Source of the DNA: a virus
Virus record (IMG/VR): IMGVR_UViG_3300042516_001956
Span: 1-64,000 of that record
DNA: 64,000 nt
Direction: 5' to 3' (one strand)
Of this stretch, positions 24,682-31,987 are shown piece by piece. Below the pieces are notes generated by a model that did not search any database, had not been told where the DNA came from, and saw only the letters and a list, made by a program, of their open reading frames with translations. A program made the position numbers and the translations under genes. The first letter of the stretch is position 1. The number at the start of each line of letters is the position of its first letter.

Positions 24682-25607
24682 TTAAACTCCACGTTGGCCA
24701 TCAGTTCAGTCAGACAAGCAACAAGATTGATTTCTTGGTCAGCAACGAATGCTTGTTTATATTGATAGTCTGCAATGATAACTACTGCTTGTGGAATACT
24801 CTGAGGCTTTGCAATGTCATACAAAGCATCATATAGTTTACGAAAGAATGTCGTGCTATCAATATCAGTTGTCGCTGCCCATTTACGGACGGACGTAAAG
24901 TCTTTTTCTTTCAGATGTTTGACAATCTGTGAAATAGAAATGTCACCAATCTGAGAGAGGATGCCTACATCAATCTTGCCGAGTTGAGAGTAGCGTTGTA
25001 GTTCATTGATAGCACGACGAAAATCTGGAAAGTGTTTTTTGATAAGTTCAGCAATCACTTTCTCATCATATTCTACTTTTTCTGTGTTTAGTATGTGTGT
25101 GATGCGTTTGAAAAACGCTGATGCCATTTTGGTTTTTTCACCATTCTGCAAACGAAAATCGATTACAGCGCACCGACTGTGTAGTGGCTCAATGATTCTG
25201 CTTTTGAAATTACAAGTGAAAATGAATGAACAGTTTACTGCAAACTCTTCAATGGCATTTCTTAGAATTGCTTGTGCGTTTGGAGTTAGATAGTCAGCTT
25301 CATCTAGGATGACAACTTTACGACCACCAGTAAACGACATTGATGATGCATAGTTCTTGATTTTTACACGAATTGTGTCAACACCATTCTCATCAGAACC
25401 ATTGAGAATCATGTAGTCGCAACCGATTTCGTTGCACATTGCTTTGGCAATTGTTGTCTTGCCTACGCCCGCCCCACCAGTCAGAAGAAGATTTGGTATC
25501 TCCTTCTGCTGTACGTACTGTTGAAAAGTTTCTTTCAAGCGTTCTGGTAGAATGCAATCTTCTACCGTTTGGGGACGATAACGTTCGGTCCACAGGAGAT
25601 GTTCCAT
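24678..25607 (-). CDS. gp44: Clamp loader large subunit, AAA+ ATPase (gp44)
   Basis: 309 residues. Walker A is GGAGVGKTT, Walker B is VVILDEADYL, sensor 1 is FIFTCNFKSRI, and the SRC-type arginine finger is in EPLHSRC. The N-terminal LLWTERYRPQTVEDCILP is typical of RFC/gp44 proteins. It forms the gp44/62 complex that opens and loads gp45. GAGGAAA precedes the ATG. A T-rich tract separates it from the 56-residue gene upstream. Confidence 0.96.
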   Translation of the reverse strand: MEHLLWTERYRPQTVEDCILPERLKETFQQYVQQKEIPNLLLTGGAGVGKTTIAKAMCNEIGCDYMILNGSDENGVDTIRVKIKNYASSMSFTGGRKVVILDEADYLTPNAQAILRNAIEEFAVNCSFIFTCNFKSRIIEPLHSRCAVIDFRLQNGEKTKMASAFFKRITHILNTEKVEYDEKVIAELIKKHFPDFRRAINELQRYSQLGKIDVGILSQIGDISISQIVKHLKEKDFTSVRKWAATTDIDSTTFFRKLYDALYDIAKPQSIPQAVVIIADYQYKQAFVADQEINLVACLTELMANVEFK

Positions 25608-25648
25608 TGAATTTCCTCACAATAATCATAATAAAAAAAAAAATAATA

Positions 25649-25819
25649 CTACTGAGCAGTGTTAAGTCGAGCTACAACATCAAGAGATGACCCCTCAACA
25701 ATAATAACTCCTGTCATAGTATCAATAATACTAGAACCATCTTCTTCAAAAACACTTACAACATAACGATTATCAATCGCTACGGACTTTCCATCCGTAT
25801 CAGTAAACCATACTAACAT
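25649..25819 (-). CDS. 56-residue conserved small protein between gp45 and gp44
   Basis: An uninterrupted frame from ATG 25819 to TAG 25649, starting in a TAATG one-base overlap with the gp45 stop. The protein begins MLVWFTDTDGKSVAID, continues YVVSVFEEDG and ends ARLNTAQ. It reads as a small beta-domain. I recall a similar small protein at the same place in marine T4-like phages. Function unknown; the location inside the clamp and clamp-loader cluster suggests a replisome accessory or regulator. Confidence 0.65.
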   Translation of the reverse strand: MLVWFTDTDGKSVAIDNRYVVSVFEEDGSSIIDTMTGVIIVEGSSLDVVARLNTAQ

Positions 25820-26496
25820 TATTCACCCTCGTATTTTGAACCAGTTTCAGTTGCAATCCAGTATTGAAGATTCAATGTTTTATGTTTAAAGTTTGAAATA
25901 CCTTTCGATGAAATCTTAACATCATAAGCACCAGAAATCATTTTAAGATTCTCAACCTTAAACAACATCTTGAACTTCTTGTTGCTGGTTGCAATCTCAA
26001 GTGATTCTGTATGTGCTGCATCATTCTGTGGGTCAAATGTTGTCACAGAAAGTTTTGAGCCATCAGATTCAATTGCAATGAACGGTGAAGAGAGAACTGA
26101 CGCTGCTTTAAGAATCCAGTCAAAATCTTCCTGATTCAGAGTAAAAGAAATCTCTGGCTCAGGCATTGCAATTGCTTTATCTGGTGCAGCAACAAGCATA
26201 TGTGGCGCACAGAATCGATACTTGATTTTACTACGACCCTGTAGACCAGAAATCAAAACATTATTGTCTTGAAAGTCTAGGACTGGATCATCTTTGTGTA
26301 GAGAAAGAACTGAGAGAAAATTGTTCAAATCAAATACACCAAAGTCTGTAGGAATTTCTTCATTGATTGTTGCTTCAGCCATTACGTTCTTTTGACTAGA
26401 CACTGTACGGAGTGTCTTACCTTTTTTGAACATAATACCTTGATTGATTGTTGCAAAATTCTTCAGCAACGTAAGTGTGTTATCAGAGAGTTTCAT
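25819..26496 (-). CDS. gp45: Sliding clamp (gp45)
   Basis: 225 residues, the size of T4 gp45. Recognised by MKLSDNTLTLLKNFATINQG, the VLSLHKDDPVLDF strand and the C-terminal NLQYWIATETGSKYEGE, which match T4-type clamps. It is the processivity factor for gp43 and, in T4, the mobile co-activator of late transcription through gp55. AAGGA precedes the ATG. It is flanked by the conserved 116-residue gene and the 56-residue gene. Confidence 0.94.
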   Translation of the reverse strand: MKLSDNTLTLLKNFATINQGIMFKKGKTLRTVSSQKNVMAEATINEEIPTDFGVFDLNNFLSVLSLHKDDPVLDFQDNNVLISGLQGRSKIKYRFCAPHMLVAAPDKAIAMPEPEISFTLNQEDFDWILKAASVLSSPFIAIESDGSKLSVTTFDPQNDAAHTESLEIATSNKKFKMLFKVENLKMISGAYDVKISSKGISNFKHKTLNLQYWIATETGSKYEGE

Positions 26497-26499
26497 AAT

Positions 26500-26850
26500 T
26501 TATTTCCTTGTCAAATCGTGATTGTGTAATGCAAGTATAGCATAGTGAACAACTTTCATCAAGTCATCTCTATTGTAGCCATTCTTTTTACCGTATCGCT
26601 GTGTATACTTCAAAATATTTCCAATAAAAAATCCTTCACCGTGTCCAGAATCAACGATGAATTCTGATGCTTGGAATTTATTTTGAGCATAATGTTGACC
26701 ATATGTCTTATCGATATATTCTTTCAATTCTTTAAGAATACGGTCTTCACTAAATTTATAGTTAATAGATTTATTCAAAGATGATATATCAAAGGTTTCT
26801 ATTTCAAGTTTTTCATCATCAACAACCTCATACATTTTATCATAAACCAT
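26500..26850 (-). CDS. DUF3310-like protein
   Basis: 116 residues. The C-terminal half FFIGNILKYTQRYGKKNGYN followed by DDLMKVVHYAILAL matches the DUF3310 pattern (GNxxKYxxRxxxKxxxxDLxKxxxY) found widely in phages next to nucleotide and replication genes. The N-terminus is variable and acidic. Biochemical role unknown. It shares one base with the stop of the glycosyltransferase-like gene upstream and lies 4 bases before gp45. Confidence 0.6.
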   Translation of the reverse strand: MVYDKMYEVVDDEKLEIETFDISSLNKSINYKFSEDRILKELKEYIDKTYGQHYAQNKFQASEFIVDSGHGEGFFIGNILKYTQRYGKKNGYNRDDLMKVVHYAILALHNHDLTRK

Positions 26851-27665
26851 TATAGTTTTCCTGTATATTGTGCAACAGCAGGCATATTACCAGTGAATGC
26901 ATATGTACCAATGTGTTGAGTTCTCATCCAAGGACATAACCAAACTTGTCCACCAATCTTACGCCACATTTGGCAGAACATGTAATCTTCAGATAGATAA
27001 CGGTCAGAACCACCACCAGTATAACTGTCAGTAGTATCAATCACTGTATCAAAGTATGCATGAATGTAACGTGAACCATCAAAGTGTGCTTGTCCAACAT
27101 GGTCTGGCTTGTAACGAATCTTTGGAAATTCTGTTGCAAGCTTTTCGAACACATGACGCTTAATCATCATATGACCAGTACCAATCTCCATAACTTCAAG
27201 TGGTTCGGATACTTGAAATTGTTGCGTACCCTTCACAACATTGAACACATATTCGCCAACAAGATTTTCAAGTTCACGAGGATTCAAATCTGGATGACGC
27301 CGAGCAGTATCGGCAATGTTTTGCCAATTGATTGATTTCTTCGGATATGGACCACCAATAACATCTTTATCGAGAGCCATCAATGCAACAACATCATTTG
27401 GGTCAAAATGAATATCTGAATCGATAAACATCATATGGGTATAATCTGAGCGTAGAAATTCATCTACTAGATAATTTCTTGCTCGTGTAATGAGTGATTC
27501 ATTAAAAAGGAAAGAAAATTTGACTTCAATACCATACTTAATCATAATGGTCTGAAGGTCGAGACAAGATTTCATGTACAAACCGTGATTCATTCCACCA
27601 TACATGGGTGTCGCAATGAACAGTTTGTTTTTTCTTAGGTCTTCAAGGTTGACTTGTATCTGCAT
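26850..27665 (-). CDS. Conserved phage glycosyltransferase-like protein
   Basis: 271 residues. LFIATPMYGGMNHGLY near the start, ESLITRARNYLVDEFLRSDY and then MMFIDSDIHFDP give a GT-A fold with a DxD-type SDI region (about residues 86-97). DVIGGPYPKKSINW and EIGTGHMMIKR follow. I recall this family as one of the most common glycosyltransferase-like genes of marine T4-like phages; its acceptor is unknown. It lies downstream of the wHTH terminator and directly upstream of the clamp genes, so it is probably early or middle expressed. Confidence 0.7.
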   Translation of the reverse strand: MQIQVNLEDLRKNKLFIATPMYGGMNHGLYMKSCLDLQTIMIKYGIEVKFSFLFNESLITRARNYLVDEFLRSDYTHMMFIDSDIHFDPNDVVALMALDKDVIGGPYPKKSINWQNIADTARRHPDLNPRELENLVGEYVFNVVKGTQQFQVSEPLEVMEIGTGHMMIKRHVFEKLATEFPKIRYKPDHVGQAHFDGSRYIHAYFDTVIDTTDSYTGGGSDRYLSEDYMFCQMWRKIGGQVWLCPWMRTQHIGTYAFTGNMPAVAQYTGKL

Positions 27666-27676
27666 AATTTATCCAT

Positions 27677-27718
27677 AAAAAAGAGTAGAAACACATATTA
27701 TATATATGCTCCTACTCT
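27677..27718 (-). terminator. Terminator after the winged-helix gene
   Basis: On the minus strand AGAGTAG pairs with CTACTCT around an AT-rich loop that can itself fold (CATAT/ATATG), followed by six T. It starts 16 bases past the wHTH stop. The loop also contains TATAAT, but the matching -35 region is poor. Confidence 0.65.
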
Positions 27719-27733
27719 AAAACTCACTTCTTT

Positions 27734-27997
27734 TTAGGCAAAAACTTCTGCGCCAAAAACTGCATGTGCTGCTGCAACCATTTCGCGGCTAGGTTTGCCA
27801 AGACGATAGTAAGTGATTGTCTTACCGTTATCGAGGGTTTTCTTGTTGGTATAAATGCAGTGACCTTCAGAACGAAGTTCTTCAATGCGGGCACCAACAT
27901 TAGTGATACCAAAACGGGCACGAATTTGTGCCGCAGTGAGTGTGTTGTAGCCAGAATCTTTAGAAAGATAGTTTAGAATTTTCTGTTTAGCAGACAT
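27734..27997 (-). CDS. Winged helix-turn-helix regulator
   Basis: 87 residues. KQKILNYLSKDSGYNTLTAAQIRARF contains the helices of a winged helix-turn-helix; VGARIEELRSEGHCIYTN is the recognition helix and KTITYYRLG the wing. Similar small proteins are widespread in phages. It is probably a DNA-binding regulator of early or middle transcription. It has its own strong sigma70 promoter (28070-28098), a 66-base leader containing an inverted repeat, and its own terminator, so it is an independent early transcript. GGAG precedes the ATG. Confidence 0.8.
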   Translation of the reverse strand: MSAKQKILNYLSKDSGYNTLTAAQIRARFGITNVGARIEELRSEGHCIYTNKKTLDNGKTITYYRLGKPSREMVAAAHAVFGAEVFA

Positions 27998-28019
27998 TCA
28001 ATTTACTCCATTAAAAAAT

Positions 28020-28052
28020 AGTCGCACAAAAAAAGAAATAGTAGAGGCGACT
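28020..28052 (-). promoter_or_regulatory. Leader inverted repeat of the wHTH gene
   Basis: AGTCGC/GCGACT, six bases each with a 21-base spacer, followed on the minus strand by ATTTTTTAA, about 20 bases before the ATG. It could be an operator for autoregulation or an attenuator-type hairpin. Confidence 0.4.
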
Positions 28053-28069
28053 GTTCTCTACATATTGTC

Positions 28070-28098
28070 AGTATATAAAAAAAAGGGGAGTGTGTCAA
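28070..28098 (-). promoter_or_regulatory. Consensus sigma70 promoter for the wHTH gene
   Basis: TTGACA (28093-28098), exactly 17 bases, then TATACT (28070-28075) on the minus strand. The -35 hexamer is precisely the six-base loop of the CobS terminator hairpin, so terminator and promoter are interleaved. Confidence 0.8.
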
Positions 28099-28108
28099 CA
28101 CTCCCCTT
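28077..28108 (-). terminator. Rho-independent terminator after CobS-like gene
   Basis: Perfect 10-bp stem AAGGGGAGTG/CACTCCCCTT with loop TTGACA and a run of eight T, 14 bases past the stop codon. A textbook intrinsic terminator for the CobT-CobS block. Confidence 0.9.
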
Positions 28109-28121
28109 GGTAAATGTTAGC

Positions 28122-29315
28122 TTAGAAAGGAATTTCTTCCGTATTTGTTTCTGCTGTAGGTGTTTCGGCAGTTTTGATAGAATCAACATCAGCACCACCA
28201 TCAACTTTGGTATACAAGTCAAGGAAAGTAACCGAAGTATCAACATCAAAACGATTCAAGCAATACTTAATTGCTTTGATTTTATCACCGTAGATACCGT
28301 ATGTTTTAACGATATGTACCAAACGGCGGGTCGAGATAACCTCATCACAACCACCTTCAGTGAAAGTATTACGAATCACTGTAGCCCAAGTCACAAGCTT
28401 TTTGGCGAAGTCATCATCTTCACGATTAACCGACTTCAATTCTTTTTCAATGATTTTCTGTTCAACTTTCGCAGGAGGCCATTCTTGTTCCATCGTATTA
28501 GGAAAACGCTCAAGAAACGCCTCGTTCAATACGTTGGTAAACATATAGCGACCATCTTCAGAACCCTTACCCTTTGTGTTAGCAGTAGCAAACACAGTAA
28601 AGCCAGGAGCAGGAGCAACAATTTCGTTTTTCTTTTTCAAAAGAAACGGCTTACCCTCAAGGACACGCTGAAGGCAGGACAGATTTTGTGCGCCGTAATC
28701 AATCTCATCAATACACAATACAGCACCCTGGCGGGCTGCAACGGTAACAGGACCATCACGCCATTCCATCTGACCGTTGATCAGAACATAGTTACCAAGA
28801 AGATCGCCTTCATCGGTTTCTGGTGTCATTGATACACAAACGAATTTACGTTTTGCTTTGGCACAAGCTTGCTCAATTGACATTGTTTTACCGTTACCAG
28901 AATGACCCGTAACGAAAACAGGGAAGAACATATTTGATTGTACAATTGACAACACATCAGCAAAGTTGCCAAAAGGTACATAGTTTGAATACTGCGTTGG
29001 TATCAAATCAGTAACTTCTAGGTCAGTTGTCACATTTGCAATACGATTACCAGCGACTGGCTCAGGCTTTGCAAGCGGAATCACTTGTGCAGCCATATTG
29101 ATAGCCACGGACGCAGCCGGTGCCGCGTTGGATGCAGCGGGAACACGATAAACACCACGCTTTACTTTGTTAGATTCATCATTCACGAACCACTGAGGAA
29201 CGGGAATACTTAGCTTTTCAGCAATTGCAACAACATCAACTTTTGTAACTTCAGATTTGCCAGTTGCAATAAGTGCATCAATAAAAACCTGGCGTTTAGC
29301 AGAACGACTTGCCAT
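28122..29315 (-). CDS. cobS: CobS-like MoxR/AAA+ ATPase
   Basis: 397 residues. Walker A GHSGNGKT (137-144), Walker B LCIDEIDYG (200-208), sensor VFATANTKGKG and an arginine-rich ISTRRLVHI place it among the AAA+ ATPases of the CobS/MoxR group. The N-terminus (residues 1-60) is a small helical domain; an Ala/Pro-rich linker follows. It is paired with the CobT-like gene upstream, as in MoxR-VWA systems. Phage copies are called cobS by similarity to cobaltochelatase, but no cobalamin genes are seen here, so a chaperone-like remodelling role is at least as likely. Driven by a perfect sigma70 promoter. Confidence 0.85.
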   Translation of the reverse strand: MASRSAKRQVFIDALIATGKSEVTKVDVVAIAEKLSIPVPQWFVNDESNKVKRGVYRVPAASNAAPAASVAINMAAQVIPLAKPEPVAGNRIANVTTDLEVTDLIPTQYSNYVPFGNFADVLSIVQSNMFFPVFVTGHSGNGKTMSIEQACAKAKRKFVCVSMTPETDEGDLLGNYVLINGQMEWRDGPVTVAARQGAVLCIDEIDYGAQNLSCLQRVLEGKPFLLKKKNEIVAPAPGFTVFATANTKGKGSEDGRYMFTNVLNEAFLERFPNTMEQEWPPAKVEQKIIEKELKSVNREDDDFAKKLVTWATVIRNTFTEGGCDEVISTRRLVHIVKTYGIYGDKIKAIKYCLNRFDVDTSVTFLDLYTKVDGGADVDSIKTAETPTAETNTEEIPF

Positions 29316-29346
29316 AATATAAACTCCTCATCACAGTAGAAACTAC

Positions 29347-29375
29347 ATTATAAAGAAAGTTCCACACTTTGTCAA
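29347..29375 (-). promoter_or_regulatory. Perfect consensus sigma70 promoter for CobS-like gene
   Basis: TTGACA (29370-29375), 17 bases, TATAAT (29347-29352) on the minus strand, 32 bases before the ATG, with GAGGAG between. Confidence 0.88.
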
Positions 29376-31726
29376 GCAGCAATCATACCAATGAATCGTG
29401 AAACCAGAACCCGATTCACTTGACGATTTTTGGTAAACTTACCAAATGCTTTTGACAGACTAGTTGCGGTAACTTTATCGGGTGCATCAAACGTGTCATC
29501 ACCAACATTCAAATCATTACCACCAGCAATGATGAAAAATGATTCGTAGCCATCATTTTTGGATTCAAGATACTTATTTTTACGGAAGATTTTTGCATAC
29601 TTGCTATAAACTTCATTAGTAGCACACTTCCATTCCCAAGTATATTTTTTGTTACTATCATCGGCAGCAAGAACTTCATCATTCACAAACCGACGGCGAA
29701 TAACATTTCTAACTTGTGAATCTGGTGCAAGATAGAAACCAATTATTTTAGCACCAGTGGTTTTAGTCAACCACTTTGATACCGCAATTCTGGCACCGTT
29801 CTCATCATCAGACAATTCAAATTGCAGTTTTTCTTTTTTGTCGCACAGAAAAACATTCTGATAACCCACACGATAATAATTTCTTGTGCCATTATTATGA
29901 TAGCTAGTTGTTGTATCAGCATCGCCATCGTGAACCACACACAGATTGACAATATCAAGATTGTTCAATTTGCGAAATTCTTTGATGACTGGCTGAGAAG
30001 CAATCAAAGCCTCAGTCAATGGTGTGTTTGATAAACTTTCACTCTTAGGACGCTGAAAGAATTTACCATACGAATATCTGTATTGAAACGCATCCATAAC
30101 GCACAGAATGTTTTTCACGGCATTCGAAAATTCAGAATTACTCATTTTCGAATTAATCATCTCACGCAGGTACACACTAGAAAGTTGCAAGTCACCTTCT
30201 TTTTCAGAAAAGCAACCAGTGCTGTAGCTTTTCAGAATTACATTACCGTACTCATCAAACGATGGGTCCGAAGGAAAATCCATGTGTCGGACATTCTCTG
30301 CATTACCAAAACCATATGCACTGAACGGAATGCTTACTTTACGGCAGAACAATGCCAGAATCAGAATTTGTTCTAATGATGCCGTAAGATTTTCGGACAT
30401 TGAACCAGACTTATCAAGTAACAGAACCAAACCGTGCGACTTACCCTTAGGAACACGCATGATTTTTTTGAAGATATTATCATCAATCTGATATTTGAAT
30501 ACACGGCTGATATCAATATCACCAGTGGACGCAGTTTTTGCTTTTGCAAACCGTTGTGCAGCCTTACGCATCTCAAATTCTTTTGCCAGAAGAGAGATAT
30601 ACCGTTCATTTTTCTTACGAAAATCTGCATACAAATTATTGGCAACTTGCTGATAATCTTGCCGTTGTTTGGAAAAATCTTCAGTCAAAAGTTCCTGAAC
30701 ACGTTTTGCTGGCGTGACAATGTTTTTCAGATTCGGCGCAGGAATGTTTACATAAACATATTCACGTGAATTTTTTGCAATAAGACTAGATTCATTTGCA
30801 CGAAAGTTTTCATCAGTTTCACACCGAGGTTCAAAGTCATCTAAGCCCTCTGAAAGGCTTTTCGATTCTTTATAACGATTGATAGCATTACCCTGTTCAG
30901 ATTCTTCGAAAGATTCATCATCTTCAGATTCACCGTCAGACTTTGCGGATTTTGTACCTTCACCATCTTCATCGGATTCTTCACCATCACCGTCAGATGA
31001 ATCATCAGAATCTTGGTCACCATCTTGACCGTTCGCTTTTGTTTTTGCTTTTTGTTTACCTTTGCCATCAGTCTCGGCATCACCGTCACCAGAACCGACT
31101 TCAGATTCTTCACCATCTTCATCAAACTCATAGCCAAAATCATCTTGAGGCATTTCGGTTTGTTGTTGTTCTTCTTTTGAATAGTCCCAAATTTCATCCG
31201 TCAATTTCAAGGCTTCTTCAAAAGATTCACAAGCCTGAACACGTTCAACAAAATCTTTTTCAATGTCATTGAACTGAATGTCCATTGTATAACTGGACTT
31301 TGTGTATAAGTTCAGTCGGTCAATGAATGACATTGAATTGATATCACGACCCTTTAGACCAAAGAAGTCACGGTTCATTAGTTCACTGAAGCCGTTGATA
31401 AAAGATTTACGTAGACCAGGATAACGGCGTTTTTGGCGCTTCTCAATTCGTGCATCTTCAACCACATTGAGAAAGCCCTTGTAACTACGACCGCGGTCAT
31501 GAACAGCACCATGCCAACCATCGGCAGGTGTATCGATAGCGTGACCAACTTCATGACCCATTAGCAAGTCATAAAGATCGCCAGACATTTCTGTCCAGAT
31601 AGGACATGTTAGAATACGATTTTTAGGATCAAATGATGCCGTATAAGTTTTGGCATGTTGAACAGTGAGATTCTCGGTTGCCATCAGTTTGGCAAGACCA
31701 GACTTTTGATTTTGAATGTTGTTCAT
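29372..31726 (-). CDS. cobT: CobT-like VWA protein with N-terminal zincin-like motif
   Basis: 784 residues. GHEVGHAIDTP (57-67) holds HExxH, followed 28 residues on by VVEDARIEK (E90), the layout of the putative metallopeptidase domain that precedes VWA domains in DUF2201-type proteins. Residues 195-280 are an extremely acidic Asp/Glu/Ser/Gly linker. The VWA domain begins near 430 with the MIDAS motif LLDKSGSMS (D438, S440, S442). It is the likely partner of the CobS-like ATPase. Cobaltochelatase is the usual label, but the zincin-like motif suggests a protease or metal-dependent remodelling role. Its own sigma70 promoter lies upstream. Confidence 0.8.
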   Translation of the reverse strand: MNNIQNQKSGLAKLMATENLTVQHAKTYTASFDPKNRILTCPIWTEMSGDLYDLLMGHEVGHAIDTPADGWHGAVHDRGRSYKGFLNVVEDARIEKRQKRRYPGLRKSFINGFSELMNRDFFGLKGRDINSMSFIDRLNLYTKSSYTMDIQFNDIEKDFVERVQACESFEEALKLTDEIWDYSKEEQQQTEMPQDDFGYEFDEDGEESEVGSGDGDAETDGKGKQKAKTKANGQDGDQDSDDSSDGDGEESDEDGEGTKSAKSDGESEDDESFEESEQGNAINRYKESKSLSEGLDDFEPRCETDENFRANESSLIAKNSREYVYVNIPAPNLKNIVTPAKRVQELLTEDFSKQRQDYQQVANNLYADFRKKNERYISLLAKEFEMRKAAQRFAKAKTASTGDIDISRVFKYQIDDNIFKKIMRVPKGKSHGLVLLLDKSGSMSENLTASLEQILILALFCRKVSIPFSAYGFGNAENVRHMDFPSDPSFDEYGNVILKSYSTGCFSEKEGDLQLSSVYLREMINSKMSNSEFSNAVKNILCVMDAFQYRYSYGKFFQRPKSESLSNTPLTEALIASQPVIKEFRKLNNLDIVNLCVVHDGDADTTTSYHNNGTRNYYRVGYQNVFLCDKKEKLQFELSDDENGARIAVSKWLTKTTGAKIIGFYLAPDSQVRNVIRRRFVNDEVLAADDSNKKYTWEWKCATNEVYSKYAKIFRKNKYLESKNDGYESFFIIAGGNDLNVGDDTFDAPDKVTATSLSKAFGKFTKNRQVNRVLVSRFIGMIAA

Positions 31727-31741
31727 TTGAAACCTCGTTTA

Positions 31742-31930
31742 CTATTGAAATGTAATAGTATCAGGGATATAAATGTTTGTCAAGTCTAAATTGACGTTAT
31801 CATTTACATAAGAATCAATTGCTTCCAGAACTATATCTATGCCGTAATTACTTATTGCATTTTTGATATCAAGAATAGCATATTGATAACCAATTTCATT
31901 TTCATCAACAACATCTTGTAAAGTTGACAT
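31742..31930 (-). CDS. Small acidic early protein
   Basis: 62 residues from the ATG at 31930, which has GGAG at seven bases; a TTG at 31942 is rejected. The sequence begins MSTLQDVVDENEIGYQYAI, is acidic and mostly helical, with DIVLEAIDSYVND. No family recognised. A near-perfect sigma70 promoter stands directly upstream and another lies within its 3' end, so it is expressed immediately after infection. Small acidic early proteins of T4-like phages often modify host machinery, which is only a suggestion here. Confidence 0.65.
   Translation of the reverse strand: MSTLQDVVDENEIGYQYAILDIKNAISNYGIDIVLEAIDSYVNDNVNLDLTNIYIPDTITFQ
31755..31783 (-). promoter_or_regulatory. Sigma70 promoter for CobT-like gene
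   Basis: TTGACA (31778-31783), 17 bases, TACTAT (31755-31760) on the minus strand, inside the end of the 62-residue gene and 29 bases before the CobT-like ATG. Confidence 0.7.
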
Positions 31931-31958
31931 CTTTATCTCCAATCATCACTATACATCT

Positions 31959-31987
31959 AGTATAATCGGAGATAAATGGATTGTCAA
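31959..31987 (-). promoter_or_regulatory. Sigma70 promoter for the 62-residue early gene
   Basis: TTGACA (31982-31987), 17 bases, TATACT (31959-31964) on the minus strand, 29 bases before the ATG. The -35 box overlaps the end of the TAGT-like gene. Confidence 0.82.

Noticed and set aside
25608-25648. Terminator from the T-rich tract between the 56-residue gene and gp44
   Set aside because: There is a run of T but no stem preceding it; co-transcription of the clamp genes is more likely.
27697-27708. TATAAT in the wHTH terminator loop as promoter of the glycosyltransferase-like gene
   Set aside because: The sequence 17 bases upstream (GAGTTT) is a poor -35 and no extended -10 is present; left only as a note on the terminator.
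28065-28832. Long plus-strand open frame of 255 codons
   Set aside because: It lies entirely opposite the CobS-like gene, has no recognisable motif or ribosome site, and its composition mirrors the real gene. The same applies to other plus-strand frames such as 32098-32739 and 1856-2341.
30900-31140. Low-complexity repeat region in the CobT-like gene as a possible CRISPR or tandem array
   Set aside because: It is a degenerate Asp/Glu/Ser/Gly codon stretch, without regular repeat-spacer structure.
28122-31726. Cobalamin biosynthesis (cobaltochelatase) function for the CobS/CobT-like pair
   Set aside because: No other cobalamin gene is present, the CobN subunit is absent, and the VWA protein has a zincin-like N-terminus; the label is kept only as a similarity name.
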